Positions 1 to 12,508 of a stretch of DNA of 40,241 bases are shown in pieces. Positions within the stretch are counted from its first letter, which is position 1; each line of letters opens with the position of its first letter. This DNA comes from an uncultured Cellvibrio sp. GTDB taxonomy: Bacteria > Pseudomonadota > Gammaproteobacteria > Pseudomonadales > Cellvibrionaceae. Where the stretch lies: contig CAMLOU010000021.1 in the NCBI GenBank assembly GCA_946481735.1, positions 1-40,241 of the forward strand, given 5' to 3'. The notes under the pieces are model-generated. The model made no database searches. It was given only the letters and a program-made list of their open reading frames with translations, and was not told the DNA's origin. The translations under genes were made by a program, and so were the position numbers.

Positions 1-447
1 GAAGTGCCTGTAGGCGCTGTCATCGTAAAAGATAATCAGGTGATAGGCGAAGGTTGGAATCAACCCATCAGCAGCCACGATCCCACAGCCCATGCAGAAG
101 TGGTCGCCATTCGCATGGCGGCGCAAGCACTCAATAATTATCGCCTCCCGGGTTGTACGCTTTACGTCACTCTGGAGCCTTGCACCATGTGTGTGGGTGC
201 TTTGGTTCATGCGCGTATTGAGCGGTTGGTTTTTGGTACAACGGAACCCAAAGCGGGGGCTATTCAAAGCCAATCACGGTTACTGGACAGCCATTGGTTT
301 AACCATCGGGTGAATTATCAGGGCGCGGTACTGGCGACGGAATGCCAACATCAGTTGAGTTATTTTTTTCAGCAGCGGCGACTGCAGTTAAAAGCACAGC
401 GGCAGGAAAATAAAGCGCAGGTTGAAGAGGGTGACGAAACCTCATAA
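1..447 (+). CDS. tadA: tRNA-specific adenosine deaminase TadA, 5'-truncated
   Basis: Deaminates adenosine-34 to inosine in the anticodon of tRNA-Arg(ACG), acting in the cytoplasm as a zinc-dependent dimer. The reading frame is open from base 1, so the start lies outside the window; against E. coli TadA about 26 N-terminal residues are missing. Visible zinc and catalytic motifs are HAE (H31 ligand, E33 proton shuttle, counted from base 1) and PCTMC (C61 and C64 ligands). The segment REVPVGAV that opens E. coli TadA's core matches the first residues here. The C-terminal tail is basic and glutamine-rich, as in the family. It converges on purB, with a hairpin between the two genes. Identification is secure; only the 5' end is lacking. 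Confidence 0.95.
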   Translation, partial: EVPVGAVIVKDNQVIGEGWNQPISSHDPTAHAEVVAIRMAAQALNNYRLPGCTLYVTLEPCTMCVGALVHARIERLVFGTTEPKAGAIQSQSRLLDSHWFNHRVNYQGAVLATECQHQLSYFFQQRRLQLKAQRQENKAQVEEGDETS

Positions 448-493
448 ATTTCTGACAGCTTTCTAGTGAAGCGATGTTGAGGCGGGTCATTCA

Positions 494-524
494 GGCAACG
501 AAGGTGCTGTACACTTTCGTTGCC
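494..524. terminator. hairpin between convergent tadA and purB
   Basis: A 13-bp stem (494-506 with 512-524, one G-U pair) encloses a 5-nt loop, CTGTA. It lies between the stop codons of the two convergent genes, so it can act on both strands. Neither side has a clear run of T, so termination is inferred from position and stem strength. Confidence 0.6.
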
Positions 525-533
525 CTCGTAAAA

Positions 534-1940
<1,407 letters not shown>

Positions 1941-2020
1941 TTAAAAGGCCGCCATGATACCCAAAAACCGGGTTTTTTTCAGAGGTTTGTCGCAGCCCAA
2001 GGCCGCTAATGGAAAGCCCG

Positions 2021-2671
2021 CTAATGGAGGGGAATCGAGCGCAACAGCGCGTCTGCCGCGTCGGCGATTTTCTTGCGATGTACCAGAAGTTGCCACCGAT
2101 TGCCCCCCAGTTGTCGCCAGAGGGTGGTCGCGCGAATGCCAGCCAGCAGCAAGGCGCGTACCTGATGGGCCACACGTTGTTGCTGCAAGTAGTTGTAATC
2201 CCCGGTGACCTGGATGCGAAAACGAAAAGTGCTGATGGTTTCGGAATATAGCCCACCGATATTGGCAATGACGTTGTCGTGGGTTGTCGAGAAGTGTTCC
2301 GCCTGTTGTGCCGCCTGTTTCAGCCGGCTGCCGATGACGCCCAGCATATCCTTGCGGCCACTCAATTTTTTCTGCAGGTGCAATATCCCCAGGCTGTAAC
2401 GCAGGGCATCGGCATGCGCGTGTGGGCGCTGCTTTCCGACGCTGGCCTGTTGCAATACATCGCGCAGGATCGTCAGGCCAAAATGCAGATTGGCAATATT
2501 GCCGCCATACACTGCCAAGGTGTCCGCCGGGTTAAGCTCGAACAGGCTTTCGATACTGACTTTATAGCTATCGGTGGGGACATAGCCGGTCTTTGCTAGT
2601 TGTTCGACGAGCCCGGTCGCCTGGAAGAGTCCGGCGAGGGCGATGCTGAGGTCAGTCCAATTCTTACTCAC
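2021..2671 (-). CDS. hflD: HflD, lysogenization regulator homolog
   Basis: Homolog of E. coli HflD (YcfC), a peripheral inner-membrane protein that lowers lambda CII activity; its role outside lambda biology is poorly known. The 216 residues match HflD along the whole length, notably DLSIALAGL near the N-terminus, NPADTLAVYGG around residue 47-57, RIQVTG, and VRALLLAGIRAT..LWRQLGG near the C-terminus. The start is GTG at 2671; no ATG gives a better N-terminus and the first residues (SKNWTDLS) align with E. coli. It sits 44 bp after mnmA, so co-transcription is likely. The stop codon lies in the second copy of a 15-bp tandem repeat (2003-2028). Confidence 0.92.
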   Translation of the reverse strand: MSKNWTDLSIALAGLFQATGLVEQLAKTGYVPTDSYKVSIESLFELNPADTLAVYGGNIANLHFGLTILRDVLQQASVGKQRPHAHADALRYSLGILHLQKKLSGRKDMLGVIGSRLKQAAQQAEHFSTTHDNVIANIGGLYSETISTFRFRIQVTGDYNYLQQQRVAHQVRALLLAGIRATTLWRQLGGNRWQLLVHRKKIADAADALLRSIPLH

Positions 2672-2715
2672 AAAAAATCATTCCACTCACGAAGGGGGGC
2701 AGTATTGCCGATTCA

Positions 2716-3825
2716 CTACACGTTATCCGTTGCTTCGATGACTGCACCACCCAGGCACACATCCCCCATATAAAATACGGCGGACTGGCCGGGTGTGATC
2801 GCGCGTTGCGCCTCATCAAACACCACGGTCAGCTTGCCATCCTGTTCCACGGTGACAGTGCAATCCTGGTCAGCCTGACGATAGCGGACTTTGGCGGTGC
2901 AACGAAATTGATGTGAGGGCGGCTCGTCATTAATCCAATGGGCTTGTTGTGCGGTCAGGCGGTTGTTGAACAATAAGGGGTGGTCGGTGCCTTGGGCGAC
3001 CAGCAGGACATTGCGCTGCAGATCTTTGCCCACCACAAACCAGGGCGCCTCGCTCGCGCCCTTGACACCGCCGATCCCCAAGCCTTGTCGCTGGCCAATG
3101 GTGTGATACATCAGGCCACTGTGTTCACCAATCACCACGCCATCGGGTGTTTCAATGGCGCCTGGCTGGGCAGGCAGGTATTGCTGTAGAAAGTCCTTAA
3201 AGCGGCGTTCGCCGATAAAGCAGATGCCGGTGCTGTCTTTTTTGTCGTGGGTTACCAGGCCGTGTTGCTCCGCCAGACGCCGGACCTCCGGTTTCTCTAG
3301 CTCACCAACCGGAAACAGCGAGCGGGAAAACTCCGCTTCGCCCACCGCATGCAGGAAATAACTCTGATCTTTATTGGGATCCAGCCCCTTTAACAGGTAG
3401 GTGTGGCCATCGCGATCAGCACGGCGGGTATAGTGGCCCGTGGCAATCAATTCGCCGCCGAGCATTTGTGCATACTCCAGGAAGACCTTGAACTTGATTT
3501 CGCGGTTGCAAAGGATGTCGGGATTGGGAGTGCGTCCGGCTTTATACTCTGCCAGGAAATGTTCAAACACATTGTCCCAATACTCTGCCGCAAAATTGGC
3601 CGTGTGCAGGGGAATACCGAGCTTATCGCACACCCGCTGCGCGTCAGCCAGGTCTGCTTTGGCGGTGCAATATTCGGTGCCGTCGTCTTCGTCCCAGTTC
3701 TTCATAAATAACCCTTCCACCCGGTAGCCCTGTTGCTGCAACAACAACGCTGAGACGGACGAATCCACGCCGCCGGACATGCCGACAATAACCAAGGGAT
3801 TGGACGATGAGGTTGAAATAGACAT
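2716..3825 (-). CDS. mnmA: tRNA 2-thiouridylase MnmA
   Basis: ATP-dependent thiolase that makes 2-thiouridine at position 34 of tRNA-Lys, -Glu and -Gln, receiving sulfur from the Tus relay. At 369 residues it matches the family length (E. coli 368). The PP-loop SGGVDSS is at 17-23, where ATP adenylates the uridine. The two catalytic cysteines are C106 (in [12 protein letters not shown]) and C202 (in [12 protein letters not shown]), equivalent to E. coli C102 and C199. The ATG at 3825 is preceded by only a weak purine stretch. It lies 76 bp after nudJ and 44 bp before hflD, the conserved nudJ-mnmA-hflD-purB order. Confidence 0.97.
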   Translation of the reverse strand: MSISTSSSNPLVIVGMSGGVDSSVSALLLQQQGYRVEGLFMKNWDEDDGTEYCTAKADLADAQRVCDKLGIPLHTANFAAEYWDNVFEHFLAEYKAGRTPNPDILCNREIKFKVFLEYAQMLGGELIATGHYTRRADRDGHTYLLKGLDPNKDQSYFLHAVGEAEFSRSLFPVGELEKPEVRRLAEQHGLVTHDKKDSTGICFIGERRFKDFLQQYLPAQPGAIETPDGVVIGEHSGLMYHTIGQRQGLGIGGVKGASEAPWFVVGKDLQRNVLLVAQGTDHPLLFNNRLTAQQAHWINDEPPSHQFRCTAKVRYRQADQDCTVTVEQDGKLTVVFDEAQRAITPGQSAVFYMGDVCLGGAVIEATDNV

Positions 3826-3901
3826 AGCTCACTACAGAAGGGAAATAACGGTCGCGCATTTTACCCGTCGAATGCGTTTGTGGCACGGATTAATTGGCAG
3901 C

Positions 3902-4339
3902 TCAGCCAATTACTGCCAAGGGAAAGCGACGGCCTGCGCGGTATTCGTCGATAATTTGTAATGTCATAGGACTGCGCAGTTGCGCGCGGCGTTCCAGAAT
4001 TTCTTCGTAGGTCAGCCATACGGCTTCGATAATGCCGGTATCCAGCGATCGCTCCGTATCCTGGCGGATCGCCTCGGCGATAAAGGTAGTTCGCATATAG
4101 GTTATGCCATTGGTCGGTGCTTCATAGAGATTGACTCCCACCACACCGGTTAACTTCACATGCCATGCCGTTTCCTCAAGGGTTTCGCGGATGGCAGCCT
4201 CCTGCAAGGTTTCATGGGGATCGAGGTGGCCCGCAGGTTGGTTGTATACCTGCTTACCATCCGCTTCTTCATAAACCAGCAGGAAGCGACCAGCGCGTTC
4301 AACGATGGTGGCGACAGTGACGTGAGGAGCCCAATTCAT
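3902..4339 (-). CDS. nudJ: Nudix hydrolase NudJ-like
   Basis: Probably a phosphatase acting on HMP-PP and nucleoside di- and triphosphates, as E. coli NudJ does; this rests on homology and on its position before mnmA. The Nudix box runs from GHLDPHE to RETLEET and then AW: the REUXEE core that binds metal is intact, but the usual glycine just after it is alanine. Two in-frame ATGs are possible. AGGA abuts the upstream one (4348, spacing 0) but lies 9 nt before the one at 4339, and E. coli NudJ starts close to the second (then APHVTVATIVE). The 4339 start, giving 145 residues, is therefore preferred; from 4348 it would be 148. It lies 71 bp after rluE. Confidence 0.88.
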   Translation of the reverse strand: MNWAPHVTVATIVERAGRFLLVYEEADGKQVYNQPAGHLDPHETLQEAAIRETLEETAWHVKLTGVVGVNLYEAPTNGITYMRTTFIAEAIRQDTERSLDTGIIEAVWLTYEEILERRAQLRSPMTLQIIDEYRAGRRFPLAVIG

Positions 4340-4410
4340 GTACTTCATTCCTGTATCAATATGGCATTAGCCCCATAGCGGGAAATGCACTTTATGTGCG
4401 CATCAGGTGG

Positions 4411-5133
4411 TTATTTATCTTCAGGTGAAAGCCTGGATTTGTTCTTGTGGATGATCACAGCTTTGACCGGCGTTTTGGTTTTGCCGCTGGCGGTCTGCGC
4501 TGTTTTTGGTTTTCCGGGTGCGTTACCCCGTTTTTTAACCGGTGCTTTAGTGCTTTTATTTCGCATTGATGCCCGAGGCGACACCTCCGGCGTATGTACG
4601 GTTTCCGTGATGTATTTTCCCGGTTCTATGTTTTCAATACTCCAGTTGCCAATCTTCACCCGCACCAGGCGCAAGGTCGGATGACCTACCGCTGCCGTCA
4701 TGCGTCGTACCTGGCGATTCCTGCCTTCACTGATTACGACCTCCATCCATTGTGTGGGGATATTTTTGCGCTCGCGAATCGGTGTCTCGCGCTCCCACAG
4801 TTTCGGTGCAGGGATAAGCTTTACTTGCGCCGGCAAGGTGATGCCATCATTGAGGGCAACGCCCTGGCGCAACTGCGTCAAAGCGTAACTGGTCGGAGCA
4901 CCTTCAACCTGAACCCAATAGGTTTTGGGCAGTTTGTGCATAGGGTGGGAAATCTGGTGTTGCAACTGCCCATCGTCTGTCAGCAGGAGTAGACCTTCTG
5001 AGTCGTGGTCCAGTCGGCCGGCAGGGTACACATTGGGCAGCCGGATGTACTGCGCCAGAGTGGGGCGGTTTTCTGTGTCACTGAATTGTGACAATACGCC
5101 GTAGGGCTTGTTAAATAAAATCAGTTTAGCCAT
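4411..5133 (-). CDS. rluE: 23S rRNA pseudouridine synthase, RluE-like
   Basis: RsuA/RluB/RluE-type pseudouridine synthase; by similarity and synteny it should convert U2457 of 23S rRNA. The catalytic aspartate is D42 in [14 protein letters not shown], and the family motif [21 protein letters not shown] lies further on. Unlike RsuA or RluB there is no N-terminal S4 domain, so it begins directly at the catalytic domain. Beyond about residue 180 there is a roughly 60-residue tail rich in Lys, Pro and Thr that E. coli RluE lacks, presumably disordered and RNA-binding. The ATG at 5133 has no Shine-Dalgarno sequence but is the first start after an in-frame stop. It is divergent from icd and heads the nudJ-mnmA-hflD-purB run. 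Confidence 0.88.
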   Translation of the reverse strand: MAKLILFNKPYGVLSQFSDTENRPTLAQYIRLPNVYPAGRLDHDSEGLLLLTDDGQLQHQISHPMHKLPKTYWVQVEGAPTSYALTQLRQGVALNDGITLPAQVKLIPAPKLWERETPIRERKNIPTQWMEVVISEGRNRQVRRMTAAVGHPTLRLVRVKIGNWSIENIEPGKYITETVHTPEVSPRASMRNKSTKAPVKKRGNAPGKPKTAQTASGKTKTPVKAVIIHKNKSRLSPEDK

Positions 5134-5173
5134 ATAAGAACGTCAATTGAGTGGTTAAAAAACAGACTGCCCG

Positions 5174-5210
5174 TTTCGCGAATGCGAAAAGTTTACATCA
5201 CTGTTATACT
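5174..5210 (+). promoter_or_regulatory. candidate icd promoter with overlapping palindrome
   Basis: A perfect inverted repeat TTTCGC-GAAT-GCGAAA (5174-5189) lies just upstream of an extended -10 element, TGTTATACT (5202-5210). No good -35 hexamer is present, and the palindrome occupies the -35 position, so a DNA-binding protein there could activate or block the promoter. Transcription would begin near 5217, giving a leader of about 175 nt before icd. The leader also holds a CTCGGAG direct repeat (around 5276-5295). The interpretation is inferred. Confidence 0.45.
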
Positions 5211-5388
5211 GCGCGCGATTTATCGGACCGGCTTCCTCCTGAGCGGTTTTCAGCAAAAGCCGTTGTCCCACTCGGAGCCTGGCTCGGAGTTTCCCTCTTC
5301 CTCCCTATGCAAGGGTGCCTGTCGGCGGGTTCGTTGGCGTGGCGCGCTTTATATTTGCTCGACAGCATGACTAACGGAGTTAACGTAA

Positions 5389-7617
<2,229 letters not shown>

Positions 7618-7640
7618 TTGAAATAGTCATATTCCACAAC

Positions 7641-7677
7641 CAAAAAGAAACCCGGCACAAGCCGGGTTTTCTTTTTG
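7641..7677. terminator. intrinsic terminator after icd
   Basis: The core stem AAACCCGGC/GCCGGGTTT (7648-7656 with 7661-7669, loop ACAA) extends through CAAAAAG/CTTTTTG, with one bulge, to 7641-7677. The T-rich arm TTTTCTTTTT follows on the plus strand; the mirrored sequence makes it usable on the minus strand too. It ends icd; cspD transcripts would meet it about 180 nt past their stop. Confidence 0.9.
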
Positions 7678-7856
7678 GGCGGGTAGATAAGAAACTATTT
7701 TTTCTATCTGGCGATGCCTCAGCATTGAAATTCGCTTTATGCTCCCAAACTACCGAAGTAATGATTGAGAAGACTCCACATCTTTATAGCCTATTGTTAT
7801 AAATAAATTCGAGCAGCAGAAAGTGTCGAGCCATAAGGCAATAAACCTTGAACCAG

Positions 7857-8096
7857 TCAGGCGAGGGCTGCTTTAGCCGTTTTGGGCTCGGTGGCTACGG
7901 CTGTAATGTTGACAGCGTGTAAACCTTTATCGCCTTTGGTGATTTCAAAGGAAACTACCTGACCGGCTTTCAATGTTTTATAGCCGTCCATCTGGATGGC
8001 TGAGTAATGTGCAAAGAGGTCTTCGCCTCCCTCATCAGAGAGGATAAAGCCATAACCTTTTGCGTTATTGAACCACTTGACTGTACCTGTAGGCAT
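7857..8096 (-). CDS. cspD: cold-shock domain protein CspD-like
   Basis: Small nucleic-acid-binding protein of the Csp family. E. coli CspD inhibits replication in stationary phase, and the neighbourhood (divergent from clpS-clpA) is the same as in E. coli. The 79-residue protein has RNP1 at 13-18 (KGYGFI) and RNP2 at 26-32 (DLFAHYS), with IQMDGYKTLKAGQ resembling CspD more than CspA. An AAGGA sits 7 nt before the ATG at 8096, which decides the start; an upstream in-frame GTG (8120) would add eight residues but overlaps this ribosome-binding site. The alanine-rich C-terminus also resembles CspD. Confidence 0.92.
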   Translation of the reverse strand: MPTGTVKWFNNAKGYGFILSDEGGEDLFAHYSAIQMDGYKTLKAGQVVSFEITKGDKGLHAVNITAVATEPKTAKAALA

Positions 8097-8150
8097 GATT
8101 AAATCCTTCTGCCCTGGCACAAGAGTTTTAATAACCCCTGCACCTTATCG

Positions 8151-8179
8151 TTATTATTTTCCAAGGAAAAACAGTTCAA
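8151..8179 (-). promoter_or_regulatory. sigma-70-like promoter for cspD
   Basis: Read on the minus strand: TTGAAC (8174-8179), a 17-nt spacer, then TAATAA (8151-8156). Transcription would begin near 8144, leaving a leader of about 48 nt. The remainder of the 335-bp cspD-clpS gap (8097-8431) shows no other feature supported here; no convincing clpS promoter was found, although a TATATA occurs at 8345-8350. Confidence 0.6.
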
Positions 8180-8431
8180 TATCGTTACAGCTGGGAGGCG
8201 ATATCGGACAAGTTTTATAAAGCCCTTGGCGTATTTTTGGGTGTTGGTTAAACATTTTGGAATAATGCCGAACAAAATGATGATTATTTGAGCGGCGACC
8301 ATGTGTTTTATCCAACAATTGAACCAAAGTCAAGTCTTGGCCCGTATATAGCCCTGTCAGTGTGAGCGGTATACCATTGGGTTAGAATGGCTCTTAGCCG
8401 CTAGAACACTTTCAATTTCTGTTGATTCACT

Positions 8432-8806
8432 ATGAGAAATCCAGACGACCTTCAACTAACCTTAAGTAAAGACGAAGATTCCGACAGCAATGAATTCGAT
8501 GGGAATCTTGCGGTCCTAGAGGCGAAGCCAAAACTCAAGCGTCCACCCATGTATAAGGTGTTGATGTTGAATGATGACTACACGCCGATGGACTTTGTGG
8601 TGGAAATACTTGAGCGGTTTTTCGCCATGTCACGCGAGAAAGCAACCCGAGTGATGTTAACAGTACATATTCACGGCAAAGCTGTTTGTGGCGTCTATAC
8701 TCGTGATATAGCGGAAACAAAAGCCGCTCAGGTTAATCAGTACGCCAGGGAGCACCAACATCCACTACTGTGTGAAGTAGAAGCAGTAGAAGATGAAGAG
8801 CGGTAA
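8432..8806 (+). CDS. clpS: ClpS, N-degron adaptor of ClpAP
   Basis: Adaptor that binds proteins with an N-terminal Leu, Phe, Tyr or Trp and delivers them to ClpAP. Substrate-pocket residues are visible: N47, D48 and D49 in [11 protein letters not shown], and H79 in [10 protein letters not shown]. The N47-H79 spacing of 32 equals N34-H66 in E. coli. The protein is 124 residues, about 18 longer than E. coli ClpS; the extra length is an acidic, flexible N-terminal region, the part of the family known to engage the ClpA pore. No Shine-Dalgarno sequence precedes the ATG at 8432, so the start is the least certain point. clpA begins 62 bp downstream. Confidence 0.95.
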   Translation: MRNPDDLQLTLSKDEDSDSNEFDGNLAVLEAKPKLKRPPMYKVLMLNDDYTPMDFVVEILERFFAMSREKATRVMLTVHIHGKAVCGVYTRDIAETKAAQVNQYAREHQHPLLCEVEAVEDEER

Positions 8807-8868
8807 TCCTGTTGCAGCAAGTTTCTGTGTGCTGCGTCCAAGTTGCTAGCTTCCAGAGGTTGAATGCG

Positions 8869-11163
8869 ATGTTAAGCAAAGATTTAGAAGTAACCTTGAA
8901 TCTCGCCTTTAAAGGCGCTCGCTCCAAGCGCCATGAGTTCATGACCGTTGAACATTTATTGCTAGCGTTGATTGATAACGATTCTGCGGCAAGTGTACTG
9001 CGTGCCTGCGGTGCTGATCTCACAAGTTTGCGCAAAGAGCTGATTGAGTTTGTTGACTCAACGACGCCGCTTATTCCCGAAAATGATACTGAACGCGAAA
9101 CCCAACCTACGCTTGGTTTTCAGCGCGTTCTGCAGCGCGCGGTATTCCATGTGCAGTCATCTGGTAAGCAGGAAGTTACGGGCGCAAACGTACTGGTGGC
9201 AATTTTCAGTGAGCAGGAAAGCCAGGCGGTTTACTACCTCAAGCAGCAAAATATTGCACGTATTGATGTAGTGAATTACATCACTCACGGTATTCATAAA
9301 GTGGCTGGTCATTCTGAGCACGGTAATGACGCTGGTCACTCTCATGAGCAACAGGATGAAGATGCGATTGGGGGTGATTCCGCTTCGCAAAGCCCGTTGG
9401 AAAGTTTCGCAGCTAACCTTAACGAGTTGGCTATGCAGGGGCGAGTTGATCCCTTGGTTGGGCGGGAGTTCGAGGTTGAGCGTGTCTGCCAGATTCTTTC
9501 CCGGCGCAGAAAAAACAACCCTTTATTGGTGGGCGAATCCGGTGTCGGTAAGACTGCCATTGCCGAAGGTTTGGCTAAACGTATTGTGGATGGCGATGTG
9601 CCTGAGCCGCTGGTAAACAGTGTTGTTTACTCGCTCGATATGGGTGCCTTATTGGCCGGAACCAAATACCGCGGCGACTTTGAAAAACGTTTTAAAGGGT
9701 TGTTAACAGAACTTAAAAAGCAAAAGAATTCGATCCTGTTTATCGACGAGATCCATACCATTATTGGTGCCGGTGCCGCGTCCGGTGGGGTGATGGATGC
9801 CTCTAACTTATTGAAGCCACTGCTGTCGTCCGGCGAAATCCGGTGCATGGGCTCGACTACCTATCAAGAATATCGCGGTATCTTTGATAAAGATCGCGCG
9901 TTATCACGGCGTTTCCAAAAAGTTGATGTCAACGAGCCTTCAGTGGATGAGACGTACCAGATCCTCAAAGGACTCAAGAGTCGTTTCGAGAAACACCACA
10001 ATCTGCGCTATACCGATCCGGCGTTGCGCGCAGCGGCAGAGTTGGCTGAACGTTACATCAATGATCGGTTCTTACCCGATAAAGCGATTGACGTTATTGA
10101 CGAGGCGGGTGCTTATCAACAATTGCTGCCACCGAGCAAACGCAAGAAAACCATTGGCGTTGCCGATGTGGAAAATGTGGTAGCCAAGATTGCGCGGATT
10201 CCCCCCAAGAGCGTTTCTTCTTCTGATAAGGAGTTGCTCCGTAAGCTGGATGAAAACCTGAAGATGACTGTCTTCGGGCAAAACGAGGCGATCGATACAT
10301 TGGCCACGGCGATCAAGCTGTCGCGTGCAGGGTTGAATTCGGTTGAAAAACCGATCGGTTCCTTCCTGTTTGCTGGTCCTACCGGTGTAGGTAAGACCGA
10401 GGTTTGTCGTCAGCTGGCTAAATGCATGGGACTCGAACTGTTACGGTTTGACATGTCCGAGTACATGGAGCGCCATACGGTGTCGCGTTTAATTGGTGCT
10501 CCTCCAGGCTACGTTGGTTTTGATCAAGGTGGATTATTGACGGACGCTGTGACCAAGCAACCGCACTGCGTTGTGTTATTGGATGAAATCGAGAAGGCGC
10601 ATCCGGAAGTCTTTAACCTGCTTTTGCAAGTGATGGATCATGGGACGCTGACGGACAACAATGGTCGCAAGGCAGATTTCCGCAATGTCATCTTGATCAT
10701 GACAACCAATGCCGGAGCGGAAATTATGAGTCGGCCATCCATCGGTTTCACGCATCAGGATCACACCACTGATGGTATGGAAGCGATCAAAAAAATGTTT
10801 ACGCCGGAATTCCGTAACCGCCTTGATGCCATTGTACAGTTTGCGCCATTGACTATTGAGGTCATCAAAACTGTCGTGGATAAATTCCTGATGGAGTTGC
10901 AAACCCAACTGGATGACAAGCATGTCACCCTCGAGATTTCCGAGGATGCGCGCGAGTGGCTGGCCGTTCATGGTTATGATGAAAAAATGGGGGCTCGCCC
11001 CATGGCCCGCCTGATTCAGGAAAAACTCAAGAAACCCCTCGCGGAAGAGATACTCTTCGGTTCTCTTGCCAATGGAGGCGGTGTAGTAGCGGTGGACCTT
11101 GACCCCTATAAGGATCAGCTGGTTCTGGATATCAAGGCGAAGCAGGATTTACAGCCCGCCTGA
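8869..11163 (+). CDS. clpA: ATP-dependent Clp protease ATP-binding subunit ClpA
   Basis: Hexameric AAA+ unfoldase that feeds substrates to ClpP. At 764 residues (E. coli 758) it has the N-domain that binds ClpS (about 1-145), then D1 with Walker A GESGVGKT at 222-229 and Walker B ending D293-E294 (DEIH), then D2 with Walker A GPTGVGKT at 503-510 and DEIEKAH. The IGF tripeptide in RPSIGFTHQ is the ClpP-docking loop. An upstream GTG/TTG-type extension is open to 8812, but the ATG at 8869 has AGAGG 9 nt upstream and aligns with E. coli (MLNQELE versus MLSKDLE), so it is chosen. Its context with clpS, bpt and aat is a full N-degron pathway. clpP is not in the window. Confidence 0.97.
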   Translation: MLSKDLEVTLNLAFKGARSKRHEFMTVEHLLLALIDNDSAASVLRACGADLTSLRKELIEFVDSTTPLIPENDTERETQPTLGFQRVLQRAVFHVQSSGKQEVTGANVLVAIFSEQESQAVYYLKQQNIARIDVVNYITHGIHKVAGHSEHGNDAGHSHEQQDEDAIGGDSASQSPLESFAANLNELAMQGRVDPLVGREFEVERVCQILSRRRKNNPLLVGESGVGKTAIAEGLAKRIVDGDVPEPLVNSVVYSLDMGALLAGTKYRGDFEKRFKGLLTELKKQKNSILFIDEIHTIIGAGAASGGVMDASNLLKPLLSSGEIRCMGSTTYQEYRGIFDKDRALSRRFQKVDVNEPSVDETYQILKGLKSRFEKHHNLRYTDPALRAAAELAERYINDRFLPDKAIDVIDEAGAYQQLLPPSKRKKTIGVADVENVVAKIARIPPKSVSSSDKELLRKLDENLKMTVFGQNEAIDTLATAIKLSRAGLNSVEKPIGSFLFAGPTGVGKTEVCRQLAKCMGLELLRFDMSEYMERHTVSRLIGAPPGYVGFDQGGLLTDAVTKQPHCVVLLDEIEKAHPEVFNLLLQVMDHGTLTDNNGRKADFRNVILIMTTNAGAEIMSRPSIGFTHQDHTTDGMEAIKKMFTPEFRNRLDAIVQFAPLTIEVIKTVVDKFLMELQTQLDDKHVTLEISEDAREWLAVHGYDEKMGARPMARLIQEKLKKPLAEEILFGSLANGGGVVAVDLDPYKDQLVLDIKAKQDLQPA

Positions 11164-11193
11164 TATTGATCGGTTCCGTCACGGTATGCCAGT

Positions 11194-11227
11194 AACAACA
11201 AAAGCCGCTTAGCGGCTTTTGTTGTTT
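11194..11227. terminator. bidirectional terminator between clpA and infA
   Basis: A perfect 15-bp stem (11194-11208 with 11212-11226) closes on a 3-nt loop, TTA. The GC core GCCGC/GCGGC is flanked by A-rich and T-rich arms, so it works for the convergent clpA and infA. Confidence 0.92.
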
Positions 11228-11253
11228 AGGGAATCGGAATTTGAGGGGGTGGC

Positions 11254-11472
11254 TTAGCGCGCGCGGTAGGTGATTCGGCCTTTGCTAAGGTCGTAGGGTG
11301 TCATTTCGACTTTGACTTTATCGCCGGTCAGGATGCGAATGTAGTTTTTGCGCATTTTGCCAGAGATGTGGGCGGTAACTACGTGACCATTTTCCAGTTT
11401 TACCCGGAAGGTTGTGTTGGGCAGGGTGTCGATTACTTCGCCTTCAAATTCAATATTGTCTTCTTTTGCCAT
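11254..11472 (-). CDS. infA: translation initiation factor IF-1
   Basis: Binds the ribosomal A site during initiation together with IF-2 and IF-3. The 72-residue protein is a single OB-fold (S1-like) with the typical sequence [13 protein letters not shown] at the start and [16 protein letters not shown] in the middle. The frame stays open upstream to 11550, but the ATG at 11472 gives the family length and has GAGGA 9 nt upstream. It lies between clpA and the transferases bpt and aat, as in Pseudomonas; in E. coli infA also neighbours aat. Confidence 0.97.
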   Translation of the reverse strand: MAKEDNIEFEGEVIDTLPNTTFRVKLENGHVVTAHISGKMRKNYIRILTGDKVKVEMTPYDLSKGRITYRAR

Positions 11473-11590
11473 GCGGCAGTGTCCTCGGTGTCCTAACGGA
11501 TGGGGGTAAAAATAGGTGCGAATTGTGCCTGAAATACCCGGTTGCGCCAAGTGAAAAGCGGGACAAAAGAAGGGTTTGGTAAGTTTTGCA

Positions 11591-12298
11591 CTAATTTAAC
11601 CGCATCCATCGGCGGTTTATCAGAAGCTCCAGGGGGCGATACTGGATTTTATAGCGCATTTTTTCGCACTGTTTAATCCAATACCCCAGGTAGAGGTTGG
11701 GCAAGCCAAGCGAGCGCGCCTTGTCGATTTGCGCCAGGATGGCAAAAACGCCCAGGCTCCGCTTGGTTTCGTCGGGATCATAAAAGGTGTAGACCGCCGA
11801 AAGGCCATCATCTAAACGATCACAAACGGATACGCCGATCAGTTTTTCACCCAACCGAAATTCAAGATACTGCGTCACACCCCATTCGCTGGTCAGAAAA
11901 GCCTCGTATTGGGCTTGGGAAGGCGGGAACATATCGCCATCATTGTGGCGTCGGATGATGTAGTCCGCGTAGAGTTCATAGTGTTCATCGGTATTGATGT
12001 TGGACACCACGGCAATCGTCAAGTCCTGGTTGCGCTGCCAGCAACGGCGCTGGCTGCGGTTGGGTCGAAAGAGGTTGACGGGAATACGACAGGAAATACA
12101 GGCCTGGCATAGTGCGCATTGGGGTCGATACAAATGGCTGCCGCTGCGCCGGAACCCCAATTGGGACAACTGGCTGTATAAGCCGACATCCATCGCCGCA
12201 TCTGGATCAACGAACAGGGTTGTGGCTTCCTGGCCATCCAGGTAGCTGCAGGGATGGGGCTGGGTTGTAAACAGTTTTAGGGTCGAGAGATCGGTCAC
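11591..12298 (-). CDS. bpt: aspartate/glutamate leucyltransferase (Bpt/Ate)
   Basis: Transfers leucine from Leu-tRNA to proteins with N-terminal Asp or Glu, making them ClpS-ClpAP substrates. The start is GTG at 12298: AGGAG lies 6 nt upstream and the protein then starts [10 protein letters not shown], matching the Pseudomonas enzyme in start and length (235 residues). An ATG at 12331 would add eleven residues with no family match. Family landmarks are HPCSYL near the N-terminus with a conserved cysteine, the [13 protein letters not shown] cysteine cluster, and a C-terminal GNAT-like domain with [13 protein letters not shown] and YLGYWI. It is 118 bp downstream, in the antisense sense, of infA and probably has its own promoter. 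E. coli lacks this gene. Confidence 0.94.
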   Translation of the reverse strand: MTDLSTLKLFTTQPHPCSYLDGQEATTLFVDPDAAMDVGLYSQLSQLGFRRSGSHLYRPQCALCQACISCRIPVNLFRPNRSQRRCWQRNQDLTIAVVSNINTDEHYELYADYIIRRHNDGDMFPPSQAQYEAFLTSEWGVTQYLEFRLGEKLIGVSVCDRLDDGLSAVYTFYDPDETKRSLGVFAILAQIDKARSLGLPNLYLGYWIKQCEKMRYKIQYRPLELLINRRWMRLN

Positions 12299-12508
12299 TT
12301 CTGTCTCCTGATTCCTGAGCGGGTGGAGCAATCATTGTCGATATGATGTATTTATAGCTTATCCGGGGTAGGCATCGGTAGCCAGCGGTTTGATCACAGG
12401 CGGTCTATCTCGCCGTATTATCGGATTGAATCTGGCGATACTGTTGGCTGGTTCAGCCTACATGTCCATTGAGTGACGCTTCGGCTAAAAGTTCGGAAGC
12501 TCGCGGTG

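Noticed and set aside
5276..5295. CTCGGAG direct repeat in the icd leader as a regulatory element
   Set aside because: Only two 7-bp copies with 5 bp between; too short to separate from chance, so mentioned only within the icd promoter entry.
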